Assembly: GCA_963750735.1 (NCBI GenBank)
Contig: CAVVRY010000006.1
Span: 434,001 to 498,000 of the forward strand
From: JANTGF01 sp963750735
Lineage (GTDB): Bacteria; Bacteroidota; Bacteroidia; Bacteroidales; VadinHA17
DNA length: 64,000 bases
Direction of reading: 5' to 3'
Below are positions 45,901 through 52,953 of this stretch, piece by piece (position 1 is the first letter of the stretch; every line of letters starts with the position of its first letter). A program made the translations under genes and the position numbers. Below the pieces are notes generated by a model. That model was not told the DNA's origin and did no database searches. It saw only the letters and a list, made by a program, of their open reading frames with translations.

Positions 45901-46271
45901 TAAGAAATGGGAATACTTTTGCGCTGATTAATTCCGAAATACGGTGGCCAATTATCCGTTACCTTGCAAACAGACCAATTGCGAACAAGTTTCTTAACAA
46001 TTTTCAAATAGTTGGTTTTGCTGATCTAGGTACTGCCTGGACTGGTTGGGATCCTTATTCTGGTGATAATTCTTATGATAAAGAAGAGATTAAAAATGGT
46101 CCAATTACGGTAATAGTACAATCAAACCGAGAACCAATTCTTGCCGGTTACGGATTTGGTTTGAGGAGTGTTGTTCTCGGATATTTTGTCAAAGTAGATT
46201 GGGCCTGGGGAGTGGAAAACTTCGTTACACAGCCCATGATGTTTTACCTTTCGTTAAGCCTTGATTTTTAA
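42990..46271 (+). CDS. Large outer-membrane-type protein: peptidase-like, beta-propeller and barrel parts
   Basis: 1093 residues if begun at GTG 42990, which puts a signal peptide (YVLLILFLAMGSSSFG) at the N-terminus; TTG 42948 would add 14 residues. Part one (to about 290) looks like a gluzincin-type domain (YPDWYFEGLTSYLSNNWD), but no HExxH is seen. Part two (about 290-560) has WD40/PD40 strands (LKVSPDGRNVAYVTNQ, FSYSPNGAKLVFSA, SPRYSKLGDHIIFSS). The end (after about 700) alternates aromatic strands like an outer-membrane barrel and closes with Phe (SLSLDF). The function is unknown. Confidence 0.7.
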   Translation: MKIGRIKYVLLILFLAMGSSSFGQFYRGYQMPFGKNRVQYNTFYWSFYRFENFDVYFNEYGRDLAEYTGKYANRQLSEMESFIDHRLNKRLILLVYNKLSDFRQSNIGLVTGNEEYNLGGTSTILENKVFLYYEGDHRKFDSQVKKAIAYALVNEMLFDNPNRARVRNSSKMEYPDWYFEGLTSYLSNNWDFEIENKVKDGILSGKFKKLNRLEKQDAAIAGHSFWKFIADTYGKNIIPNVLYITRINNDYNKGLYYVLGVSLKELNEAWLDYFKEKYTVDEQIRFKPEVKKIIEKPKKKTVYEKLKVSPDGRNVAYVTNQMGRYKVWIHDTYTGKKRWVYRREPKVEQIIDYTYPVIAWHPTGRMLTIITEEKGGLDLLYYRTANRKIERKNLLYFDKIIDFSYSPNGAKLVFSAMKNGLTDLFLYDIAAGTYEQLTFDLADDLSPRYSKLGDHIIFSSNRINDTLSFDREYDLRTSENFELFLYDVNTRSQILTRLSEDKYVDKFNAHNIRNNEYLYLGNQSGILNRYYTRFDSAISYIDTTIHYRYFANSKPLTNYNRNILEEDFSPASETFGEIVYEDDRYNMYFGQLFSESIEAVDDPEQTAYRKKHTKELMKMDSIEVLRQKLIEQDRRMRDTLTKPLYAYFETDDLVDVNNYVFEEEKENYYRQLLNKDLIEIDLDTADIPLPPIRIYETSFYTNYLATQIDFGYLNNFYQAFNGSGVYYNPGFGMLFNIGANDLFEDYKIVGGFRFSADFNSNEYLISVENLKKRIDKQLVFHRQSYRSYVNNGENWVKVHSNQLMYSMSYPFNQVMAVKGTIGFRTDRQVYQAINRDNLFRKDDWRTWGNLKLEYIYDNTRYRGINIYNGLRFKIFGEYYQQIEERKSDVFIVGGDFRYYFKIHRDLIWANRFALSTSFGHRKLIYYLGGVDNWFNIFNVDEMFDQTVPIDYTQNYVFQTVATNMRGFKQNIRNGNTFALINSEIRWPIIRYLANRPIANKFLNNFQIVGFADLGTAWTGWDPYSGDNSYDKEEIKNGPITVIVQSNREPILAGYGFGLRSVVLGYFVKVDWAWGVENFVTQPMMFYLSLSLDF

Positions 46272-46274
46272 TAA

Positions 46275-46643
46275 ATGAATACCAACGAAATTTTAATATT
46301 GTTGGGGATTGGCCTGTTAGCCGGGTCAGTAGGAGGCTCATTAGGAGTGGGAGGGGGAATCGTTATAGTTCCTGCCCTTGTGTTCTTTTTTGGTTTTAGT
46401 CAGCATTCAGCCCAGGGAACAAGTCTTGCTGTATTAATGTTTCCTGTGGCATTAATTGGTGCGTACAATTACTACAAGAATGGATATGTACAAATAAAAC
46501 ATGCTTTGATAATACTGGTGGCTTTTGCTGTTGGGCAATATATAGGATCTCTTCTATCAGTGAACCTTCCGGAGAAAACATTGCGGTCATTTTTTGGGAT
46601 ATTTGTTATTCTAATGGGACTCAAAATGGTATTTGGCCGTTAA
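46275..46643 (+). CDS. Half-size TauE/SafE-type membrane protein
   Basis: 122 residues with four helices, and GLLAGSVGGSLGVGGGIVIVPALVFFF as the first repeat motif and FGIFVILMGLKMVFG as the end. Family members that export sulfite-like anions usually have about eight helices and 250 residues, so this is one half and would need to dimerise. It starts 3 bp after the preceding large gene and ends 5 bp before the next gene's possible start, so it is in one operon with both. Confidence 0.8.
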   Translation: MNTNEILILLGIGLLAGSVGGSLGVGGGIVIVPALVFFFGFSQHSAQGTSLAVLMFPVALIGAYNYYKNGYVQIKHALIILVAFAVGQYIGSLLSVNLPEKTLRSFFGIFVILMGLKMVFGR

Positions 46644-46663
46644 TTAAATTGAAATTCTTTCTA

Positions 46664-47854
46664 ATGATCAGAGAAATAACTGATTTATCCAACTCTTTTT
46701 TTAGTGAAGCACTTCAAATAAGAAGAGAGTTGCATATGAACCCTGAATTATCATTTCAGGAATTTTTAACATCTGATTTTCTTCTTAGGAAACTCAAAGA
46801 ATATGGAATTCCATATAAGAAAGGATATGTTAAAACTGGAGTTGTTGCCCAAATTGAAGGTAGAAATCCTGGAAAGAGAACAATTGCCTTAAGAGCCGAT
46901 ATGGATGCTTTGCCTATTGAAGAAAAAAATCAGTTTTCATTTAAATCAAAAAATAAGGGAGTTATGCATGCCTGTGGCCACGATGTTCACATGACATGTG
47001 TATTGGGAGCAGCTAGGATTCTTAAACAAATCAGCCATAAATTTGAAGGAACTGTTCTGATACTTTTCCAACCTGGGGAGGAATTGCTGCCTGGTGGGGC
47101 AAGATTGATGATTGAAGAGGGAGCATTGAATGACCCTTCTCCGAATGCAGTATTGGCTCTACATGTTCAACCCGATATAGAGGCGGGATATGTTGGATTT
47201 AAGCCAGGAAAATACATGGCATCAAACGATGAAATATATATAACAGTAGAAGGTAAAGGTGGGCATGCAGCCATGCCACATAATATTGTTGATCCTGTTC
47301 TTATTGCCTCTCATATTATCGTTTCATTGCAGCAAATTGTAAGCAGGAATACAAATATTTCTGTTCCTACGGTTCTCTCTTTTGGTAAAATAATTGGAGA
47401 TGGTGCAACAAATGTTATTCCTGATCAGGTTAAACTTGAAGGAACATTTCGTACAACCGATGAGAAATGGAGAGAAGAGGTGCACAAAAGGATAAAGTCA
47501 ATTGCAAAGTCTACAGCTAAGGGGATGGGTGGAAATTGCAATGTTGAAATAAGAAATGGCTATCCTCCACTGGTAAATAATCCGGATCTAACTAATAACT
47601 TCATTTCCTTGGCAGAGGATTATCTTGGGAAAGACCAGGTTATGGAGCTTGGAATACGTATGACATCGGAAGACTTTGCTTTTTACAGCCAAAAGTATCC
47701 TTCCTGCTTATTTAGGCTTGGAGTTGGATCTCAACCTAATGAGCCTGCAACTTATCTTCATACCTCAGGTTTTGTCGCTGAAGAAAGCTCTTTAAAAACA
47801 GGTATCGGATTGTTAACTTGGCTGGCTTATTCATTCTTAATAGCTGATAGATAG
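46664..47854 (+). CDS. M20-family amidohydrolase/aminoacylase (HipO/AmhX-like)
   Basis: 396 residues from ATG 46664, the first Met after a TTG-led extension. Metal-binding motifs are ACGHDVHMT (with the preceding Asp in RADMDALPIEEKN), QPGEELLPGGA, and the C-terminal His in TYLHTSGF. The middle dimer domain is present (GKGGHAAMPH). It removes acyl groups from amino acids or similar; the exact substrate is not defined. It closes the operon starting with the large outer-membrane protein. Confidence 0.9.
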   Translation: MIREITDLSNSFFSEALQIRRELHMNPELSFQEFLTSDFLLRKLKEYGIPYKKGYVKTGVVAQIEGRNPGKRTIALRADMDALPIEEKNQFSFKSKNKGVMHACGHDVHMTCVLGAARILKQISHKFEGTVLILFQPGEELLPGGARLMIEEGALNDPSPNAVLALHVQPDIEAGYVGFKPGKYMASNDEIYITVEGKGGHAAMPHNIVDPVLIASHIIVSLQQIVSRNTNISVPTVLSFGKIIGDGATNVIPDQVKLEGTFRTTDEKWREEVHKRIKSIAKSTAKGMGGNCNVEIRNGYPPLVNNPDLTNNFISLAEDYLGKDQVMELGIRMTSEDFAFYSQKYPSCLFRLGVGSQPNEPATYLHTSGFVAEESSLKTGIGLLTWLAYSFLIADR

Positions 47855-47902
47855 TGGGTTTCACTATGTTTTCATCAGTTAATAATTTTTTTCCCGCAAC
47901 TA

Positions 47903-47930
47903 TTGTTTTTATTAAAAATATGTATCTTTG
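47903..47930 (+). promoter_or_regulatory. Promoter of the ferredoxin gene
   Basis: TTG at 47903-47905 and TATCTTTG at 47923-47930, separated by 17 bp, fit the Bacteroidota -33/-7 pattern (TTG, TAnnTTTG). The ferredoxin ATG is 55 bp downstream. Confidence 0.6.
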
Positions 47931-47985
47931 TTCAATCTTATGAATAAGAAGAGTTTTAAGGTTTACTAATTTAAATAATTGAAAA

Positions 47986-48153
47986 ATGGCTTATGTAATT
48001 AATGACGATTGTACAGCTTGCGGAACATGTATTGATGAATGTCCAGTAGAAGCTATATCTGAAGGTGATATCTATAAAATTGATCCTGACTTATGCACAG
48101 ATTGTGGAGCTTGTGCAGACGTTTGCCCCGTTGAAGCTATACATCCAGAATAG
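47986..48153 (+). CDS. 2[4Fe-4S] ferredoxin
   Basis: 55 residues, MAYVINDDCTACGTCIDECP followed by VEAISEGDIYKIDPDLCTDC and GACADVCPVEAIHPE. Two complete CxxCxxCxxxCP sets ligate two 4Fe-4S clusters. It carries electrons at low potential for oxidoreductases such as pyruvate:ferredoxin oxidoreductase or hydrogenase. It has its own promoter and a terminator. Confidence 0.95.
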   Translation: MAYVINDDCTACGTCIDECPVEAISEGDIYKIDPDLCTDCGACADVCPVEAIHPE

Positions 48154-48174
48154 GGTATGCTATAACAAAATTGC

Positions 48175-48203
48175 TAAAACCGCTTAAAATAAGCGGTTTT
48201 TTT
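48175..48203 (+). terminator. Terminator after ferredoxin
   Basis: AAAACCGCTT and AAGCGGTTTT pair around AAAAT, with a T run after. Confidence 0.85.
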
Positions 48204-48207
48204 GTTT

Positions 48208-49227
48208 TTATCTTGGATCGTATTTTGAAACTCGTAAAATCTCCTGGTAATCTGTGTTATTCATTAACTCTTGAAGAGTGGCATCTGACTTTTCACTTAA
48301 ATAGTTTTTTATTATCTTATAACCCAACCATACTGCTGCTTTCCCAGGTGATTCTTTTGGAAAAAAGCTAGTAAATGGAGAATCTCCAATTAGCTTTCTT
48401 ATCGTAAATCTCTCAGTATTATACAAAAGTTGGTTCTCTACCAGATAAGTCCACATGTGGCTTTCGTTTTCATTGCACCATTCTAGCTGTTCATCGGTAA
48501 AACCAAACATCATTGCTTCATTTGCATCGGGGATCATGGCATTAACAAAATAGAAAAGCTTACCCTCGAATAAAATATTATTCAAAACATTATCTGCCAC
48601 CTCATTTTTCTTATCACCTTCAAAATTAAACTCTGTTGAAGCCCAGGCATACATGCAATCATATGGAATTTTTTCACGAATCATATTTCTGCTCTGGTAA
48701 TTTGAAATCCCCAGTTGTGGATAATACTTGCAATCTGCACCAAGGTATCGGTCCAGACCAATGGCTAAAATATCTTTATCAATTATAATGGAGCTGTTAA
48801 AGCCAGAAATAAAGGTATATATGTTTGGAACATTTCTTTCGGGGTAATAATTGAGGTAGTATTTAAAACTGGTTGTTAATTCTTTTTCAATTGACGTAAC
48901 TTCAGGGTAGGATTCCTGTGTTGCTTTTAAAACCTCATTGTTAAGGCGGTCAGTAGCAAAGGATGTTAATAACTCAGGAAAAGTTGGATCACCTGGTTTT
49001 CCAATATTAGTTACATAGCCAAAAAGAGAAAGGAATTCACCATATTTTTCTTCCAGCCTAGGGATTTCATCAGGAATATTTGACGGATCTAATTCAAATA
49101 AATCTTGTTCGAACCGTTGAATTGAAATAGCCAGATCTATTTTAGAAATGGGTACTTTTAAACTGTTATTTCGGCATCCTGACAGAACTAATATTCCAAT
49201 CAGAATATAAAGTATGCTCTTTTGCAT
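48208..49227 (-). CDS. gldB: Gliding motility lipoprotein GldB
   Basis: 339 residues. The signal MQKSILYILIGILVLSGC has the lipid Cys at 18. The body matches GldB (IDLAISIQRFEQDLFEL, GLDRYLGADCKYY, and KAAVWLGYKIIKNYLS near the end), and the neighbour nadE is the classical partner in gliding Bacteroidota. GldB is needed for gliding in Flavobacterium and for type 9 secretion function. gldC, usually next to it, is absent. Divergent from nadE. Confidence 0.88.
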   Translation of the reverse strand: MQKSILYILIGILVLSGCRNNSLKVPISKIDLAISIQRFEQDLFELDPSNIPDEIPRLEEKYGEFLSLFGYVTNIGKPGDPTFPELLTSFATDRLNNEVLKATQESYPEVTSIEKELTTSFKYYLNYYPERNVPNIYTFISGFNSSIIIDKDILAIGLDRYLGADCKYYPQLGISNYQSRNMIREKIPYDCMYAWASTEFNFEGDKKNEVADNVLNNILFEGKLFYFVNAMIPDANEAMMFGFTDEQLEWCNENESHMWTYLVENQLLYNTERFTIRKLIGDSPFTSFFPKESPGKAAVWLGYKIIKNYLSEKSDATLQELMNNTDYQEILRVSKYDPR

Positions 49228-49346
49228 TGTAATGATAGTTAAAAGAAAAATCTGAAATTCTATACAAAAATAATCAAGTTTGTGGTTTCGTACGAGTTTT
49301 TTAGCTTCTGAAATACAAGCATCAAATTATCTTATGGGAATTTTAG

Positions 49347-49354
49347 TACTTTTG
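49347..49354 (+). promoter_or_regulatory. -7 promoter box upstream of a small ORF and nadE
   Basis: TACTTTTG fits TAnnTTTG and is only 7 bp before an ATG at 49362 and 192 bp before the nadE ATG. Confidence 0.4.
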
Positions 49355-49361
49355 CCGCAAA

Positions 49362-49505
49362 ATGATGAAACTAATTGCAATGAAATTATTGATTAATTGG
49401 AAAGATAAAACTGCTGAGTTTTATCAAATGAAAATATATCAACATGCGTTTTATCATATGTTTTTAAATTTATCTGTCGTATATTTATATGTATGTTCAA
49501 ACTAA
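49362..49505 (+). CDS. Possible small ORF in the nadE leader
   Basis: 47 codons, MMKLIAMKLLINWKDKTAEF then YQMKIYQHAFYHMFLNL and a short tail. It follows a promoter-like box, but the composition is unremarkable and it could be chance. If real, it would be a leader peptide upstream of nadE. Confidence 0.2.
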   Translation: MMKLIAMKLLINWKDKTAEFYQMKIYQHAFYHMFLNLSVVYLYVCSN

Positions 49506-49545
49506 GAAGAAATGGTTTTCTCGGATAAAATAATGTTTTAATTTT

Positions 49546-51210
49546 ATGAAAATAGGACTTGCTCAATTAAATTTCCATATTGGAAATTTCGAAGAGAATT
49601 CAAACAAAATTATTGATGCTATTGAGATAGCGAAGGAACAAAAAGTTGATCTTATTTTATTCTCTGAATTATCTGTATCAGGATATCCTCCTTTAGATCT
49701 CCTGGAGAGAGAAGAATTCATTTCTAAGAGTTATGATACTGTTTTAAAAATTGCAGAGCACTGTGATACAATAGCTGCTGTGGTAGGAGGGGCAGTAAAA
49801 AATCCAAATAAGGAGGGAAAGAATTTATTTAATGCCGGGTTTTTCCTGTATAATCGAAAAATTCACCAGGTAGTGCACAAAAGTTTACTTCCTACTTATG
49901 ATATTTTTGATGAATACAGGTACTTTGAGCCAAATAAAGACTTTGAAATTATTGAATTTAAGGGGAAGAAGCTAGCTTTAACAATATGCGAAGATCTATG
50001 GGATCAACAGGAATTTGAATCTGATTTTGGAAAAACACAGTTATATACGATTTCACCGATGGATGAGCTCTCAAAGTTGGAGCCCGATCTAATTCTAAAT
50101 ATTGCTGCCTCACCTTATTCATATCTCCGGGAAACAGTTAAGAAGCAAATATTTATTGGAAAAGCTATAAAATATAAGTTACCTGTATTTTATGTGAATC
50201 AAATTGCGGCACAGGCTGAGCTGATTTTTGAAGGTGGATCGATGGTTATAAATCCTGAGGGGATTGTTTACGATGAGTTATCGTTTTTTGAAGAGGAAAT
50301 TAGATTTTATGAGCTCAATGATGTTTTGAATAAGGAGCCTCTGGGAGAGGATAAACTGGAATCGACAATTATGGAGAATATTCATAATGCACTTATATTG
50401 GGTATTAGGGATTACTTTACAAAGATGAATTTCTCCAAGGCAACTCTAGGCCTGTCAGGAGGAATTGATTCAGCAGTGAGTCTAGTTCTTGCTGTGAGAG
50501 CTATTGGAGCTAAGAATATCAAAGTTTTGCTACTACCCTCAAAGTATTCAACAGATCATTCAATTTCAGATTCTGAAAAGTTAGCCAGGAACTTAGGGGT
50601 TGAATATGAAATTATCAGAATTAATGATATTGTTGATGGATTTAATTCTGCTTTAGATCCCATATTTATAAATTTGCCTGAAGATGTTACGGAAGAAAAC
50701 ATACAAGCCAGAATCCGGTCGGTTTTGTTAATGGCCTTATCAAATAAACTAGGATATATTTTACTTAACACCTCCAATAAGAGTGAGGCAGCTGTTGGAT
50801 ATGGAACTCTTTATGGAGATATGTCTGGCGGTTTGTCTGTTCTGGGGGATGTTTACAAAACGGATGTTTATAATCTTGCAAAATATATAAATCAGGATAA
50901 AAATATTATTCCATGTAATATTATAAATAAAGCTCCCTCCGCAGAATTGAAGCCCGACCAGAAAGATACAGATTCATTGCCTGATTATTCAGTTCTTGAC
51001 CAGATCCTATACAGGTATCTTGAATTACAACGTACAAAAACATCAATTATTCATGAAGGATTTGATGCAGAGATTGTTGAGAAGATTATTCATCTTATAA
51101 ATACAAATGAATACAAACGCTACCAGGCACCCCCAATTTTACGGATTTCATCCAAGGCATTTGGCATGGGAAGACGTATGCCCCTTGTTGCAAATTATCA
51201 GTTTCTGTAA
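49546..51210 (+). CDS. nadE: Glutamine-dependent NAD+ synthetase
   Basis: 554 residues in two domains. An N-terminal nitrilase-like amidase has LILFSELSVSGYPP (Glu), VVHKSLLPTYD (Lys) and LTICEDLWDQQEF (Cys). A C-terminal synthetase has the PP-loop LGLSGGIDSAVSL (about 302) and the NKSEAAVGYGTLYGDMSGG signature. The fused form draws ammonia from glutamine to convert NaAD to NAD+. Divergent from gldB. Confidence 0.95.
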   Translation: MKIGLAQLNFHIGNFEENSNKIIDAIEIAKEQKVDLILFSELSVSGYPPLDLLEREEFISKSYDTVLKIAEHCDTIAAVVGGAVKNPNKEGKNLFNAGFFLYNRKIHQVVHKSLLPTYDIFDEYRYFEPNKDFEIIEFKGKKLALTICEDLWDQQEFESDFGKTQLYTISPMDELSKLEPDLILNIAASPYSYLRETVKKQIFIGKAIKYKLPVFYVNQIAAQAELIFEGGSMVINPEGIVYDELSFFEEEIRFYELNDVLNKEPLGEDKLESTIMENIHNALILGIRDYFTKMNFSKATLGLSGGIDSAVSLVLAVRAIGAKNIKVLLLPSKYSTDHSISDSEKLARNLGVEYEIIRINDIVDGFNSALDPIFINLPEDVTEENIQARIRSVLLMALSNKLGYILLNTSNKSEAAVGYGTLYGDMSGGLSVLGDVYKTDVYNLAKYINQDKNIIPCNIINKAPSAELKPDQKDTDSLPDYSVLDQILYRYLELQRTKTSIIHEGFDAEIVEKIIHLINTNEYKRYQAPPILRISSKAFGMGRRMPLVANYQFL

Positions 51211-51289
51211 ATTTTAGTTCAGATACTTTTATGCCAACTAAATATATGAGGTAGGCAATTCTATTTTAATTTATTACATTTAGTTTTTT

Positions 51290-51297
51290 ATATTTGT
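51290..51297 (+). promoter_or_regulatory. -7 promoter box for the Crp/Fnr gene
   Basis: TATATTTG fits TAnnTTTG, 28 bp before the ATG at 51326. Confidence 0.45.
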
Positions 51298-51325
51298 ATG
51301 TTTTTTAACATATCTATAATTTCGT

Positions 51326-52027
51326 ATGCAGGAAAGTGATTTTGAGTGTTCAAGTTGTATTAACGATCCCAATTCAATTTTCAATATCCTTACCAATGAA
51401 GAACAGGATGCCCTCGTTATAGGCCATTCATGTATTTTTTATAAGAAGGGAGACTACATTTATCACGAAAGGGATAAACCAACGGGATTATTGTATCTGA
51501 CAAGAGGCAAAGTAAAAATATTTAAAGAAGGAGTGGGCGGCCGTGATCAAATTGTTAGATTAGCCAGACCATTAGGCTTTATAGGCTACAGAGCCCTTTT
51601 TGCTGATGAGAATTATTCAGCCTCAGCTGTTGCTTTAGAAGATTCAGATATTTGTGTTATTGATAAAACTGCGTTATTTAAAACCTTAGAGAATAATTCT
51701 GAACTTTCTTTACGCATGATGCGTAACATGGCTACGGAATTGGGTATTTCTAATTCGCGAACTGTCACACTTACACAAAAGCACATAAGAGGTCGCCTGG
51801 CTGAGTCACTAATTTTCCTGGTTGATACTTATGGATTTGAACAAGACAATCAAACAATAAAAGTGTATCTGTCAAGAGAGGATATAGCCAATTTATCAAA
51901 TATGACCACTTCAAATGCTATTCGTACTCTTTCCATTTTTGCAAATGAAAATGTGATTTATTTGGAAGGAAGAAAAATTAAAGTGATTGACCTTCAACAA
52001 TTGAAACGAATCAGTGAATTAGGGTAA
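51326..52027 (+). CDS. Crp/Fnr-family transcription regulator
   Basis: 233 residues. The cNMP-binding-like sensor domain is visible from FYKKGDYIYHERDKPTGLLYLTRGKVKIFKEG, and the winged-helix domain from SREDIANLSNMTTSNAIRTLSIFANENVIYLEGRKI. The N-terminus has CSSC (8-11), and Cys residues occur again nearby (ECSSC, HSC), which could be an iron-sulfur or redox site as in Fnr, though the pattern does not match Fnr exactly. It may regulate the downstream acyltransferase (8 bp after it) or genes elsewhere. Confidence 0.85.
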   Translation: MQESDFECSSCINDPNSIFNILTNEEQDALVIGHSCIFYKKGDYIYHERDKPTGLLYLTRGKVKIFKEGVGGRDQIVRLARPLGFIGYRALFADENYSASAVALEDSDICVIDKTALFKTLENNSELSLRMMRNMATELGISNSRTVTLTQKHIRGRLAESLIFLVDTYGFEQDNQTIKVYLSREDIANLSNMTTSNAIRTLSIFANENVIYLEGRKIKVIDLQQLKRISELG

Positions 52028-52034
52028 TTTCTAC

Positions 52035-52928
52035 ATGACCATTTTTATCTCTTGTTTGCTCTATGGCTTTCTTTGGTTACTTGCATTGCTTCCGTTAAGA
52101 GTATTATATCTTTTTTCTGATTTCCTATTTATAAGTATTTACTACCTGTTTCCATACAGAAAAAAGCTTGTTCTTGAAAATCTTAAACAGGCATTTCCAG
52201 AAAAAGATCTTCATGAAATCAACTCCATTTCTAAAAGGTATTATAAGCATTTTGCCGACTCAGTGTTGGAATCGTTTTATATGATTCACATGAGTCTGAA
52301 TGAAAATTCATTGCGATACAGGTATAAAAATTTGTCACTGCTTGAAGAGTTATTTAATCAGGGTAAGAGCGTAGTTCTTTTGATGCCTCATTATGGAAAT
52401 TGGGAATGGTTAGCGGGATTGGATCAAAAATCACCCTTACACTTTTTAGCTGTTTATAAACCTCTTAGCAACAAGTGTTTTAATAAACTATTTATCCGAA
52501 TAAGAGAGCGGTTTGGAGGTGAAACAATACCCATGAGAAAAGTTTTGCGCAAGATTATTGAATCAAATCAAAAGGATGAACTAAATATCACACTTTTTCT
52601 TTATGATCAAAGACCCGTTCCTGGTGAAATTAATTATTGGGTGAAGTTTTTGAACCAGGATACACCTGTCATTTTAGGAGCTGAAAAAATAGCAAAGAGA
52701 TTTAATCAGCCTGTGGTGTTCCTGAAGACAAAAAGAATAAAAAGAGGATATTATGAGAATGAATTTATTGAGTTATATAGGGATCCTGCTGCAACTGATG
52801 AGCACGAGATTACTGATAAGTATTATTCCCTGCTTGAAGAAATGATAAAAGAAGAACCTGAATATTGGCTTTGGTCACACAACCGATGGAAGTTCAATAC
52901 CACAGAAGAATTAAATAGCCAAAATTAA
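52035..52928 (+). CDS. Lysophospholipid/lipid A acyltransferase (LpxL-like)
   Basis: 297 residues with an N-terminal membrane segment (residues 2-35). The acyltransferase motif is HYGNWE in VLLMPHYGNWEWLAG, and later blocks (FLYDQRPVPGEINYW) fit the lauroyl/myristoyl acyltransferase family. It probably adds a secondary acyl chain to lipid A at the inner face of the membrane. It starts 8 bp after the Crp/Fnr gene, so a joint transcript is likely. Confidence 0.87.
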   Translation: MTIFISCLLYGFLWLLALLPLRVLYLFSDFLFISIYYLFPYRKKLVLENLKQAFPEKDLHEINSISKRYYKHFADSVLESFYMIHMSLNENSLRYRYKNLSLLEELFNQGKSVVLLMPHYGNWEWLAGLDQKSPLHFLAVYKPLSNKCFNKLFIRIRERFGGETIPMRKVLRKIIESNQKDELNITLFLYDQRPVPGEINYWVKFLNQDTPVILGAEKIAKRFNQPVVFLKTKRIKRGYYENEFIELYRDPAATDEHEITDKYYSLLEEMIKEEPEYWLWSHNRWKFNTTEELNSQN

Positions 52929-52953
52929 AACGCAAGGCCTTTACTATATTCAA

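Larger units (their letters stand above)
49228..49545. other. Divergent intergenic between gldB and nadE
   Basis: It holds a promoter-like box (49347-49354) and a possible small ORF (49362-49505). No other feature is seen. Confidence 0.4.
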
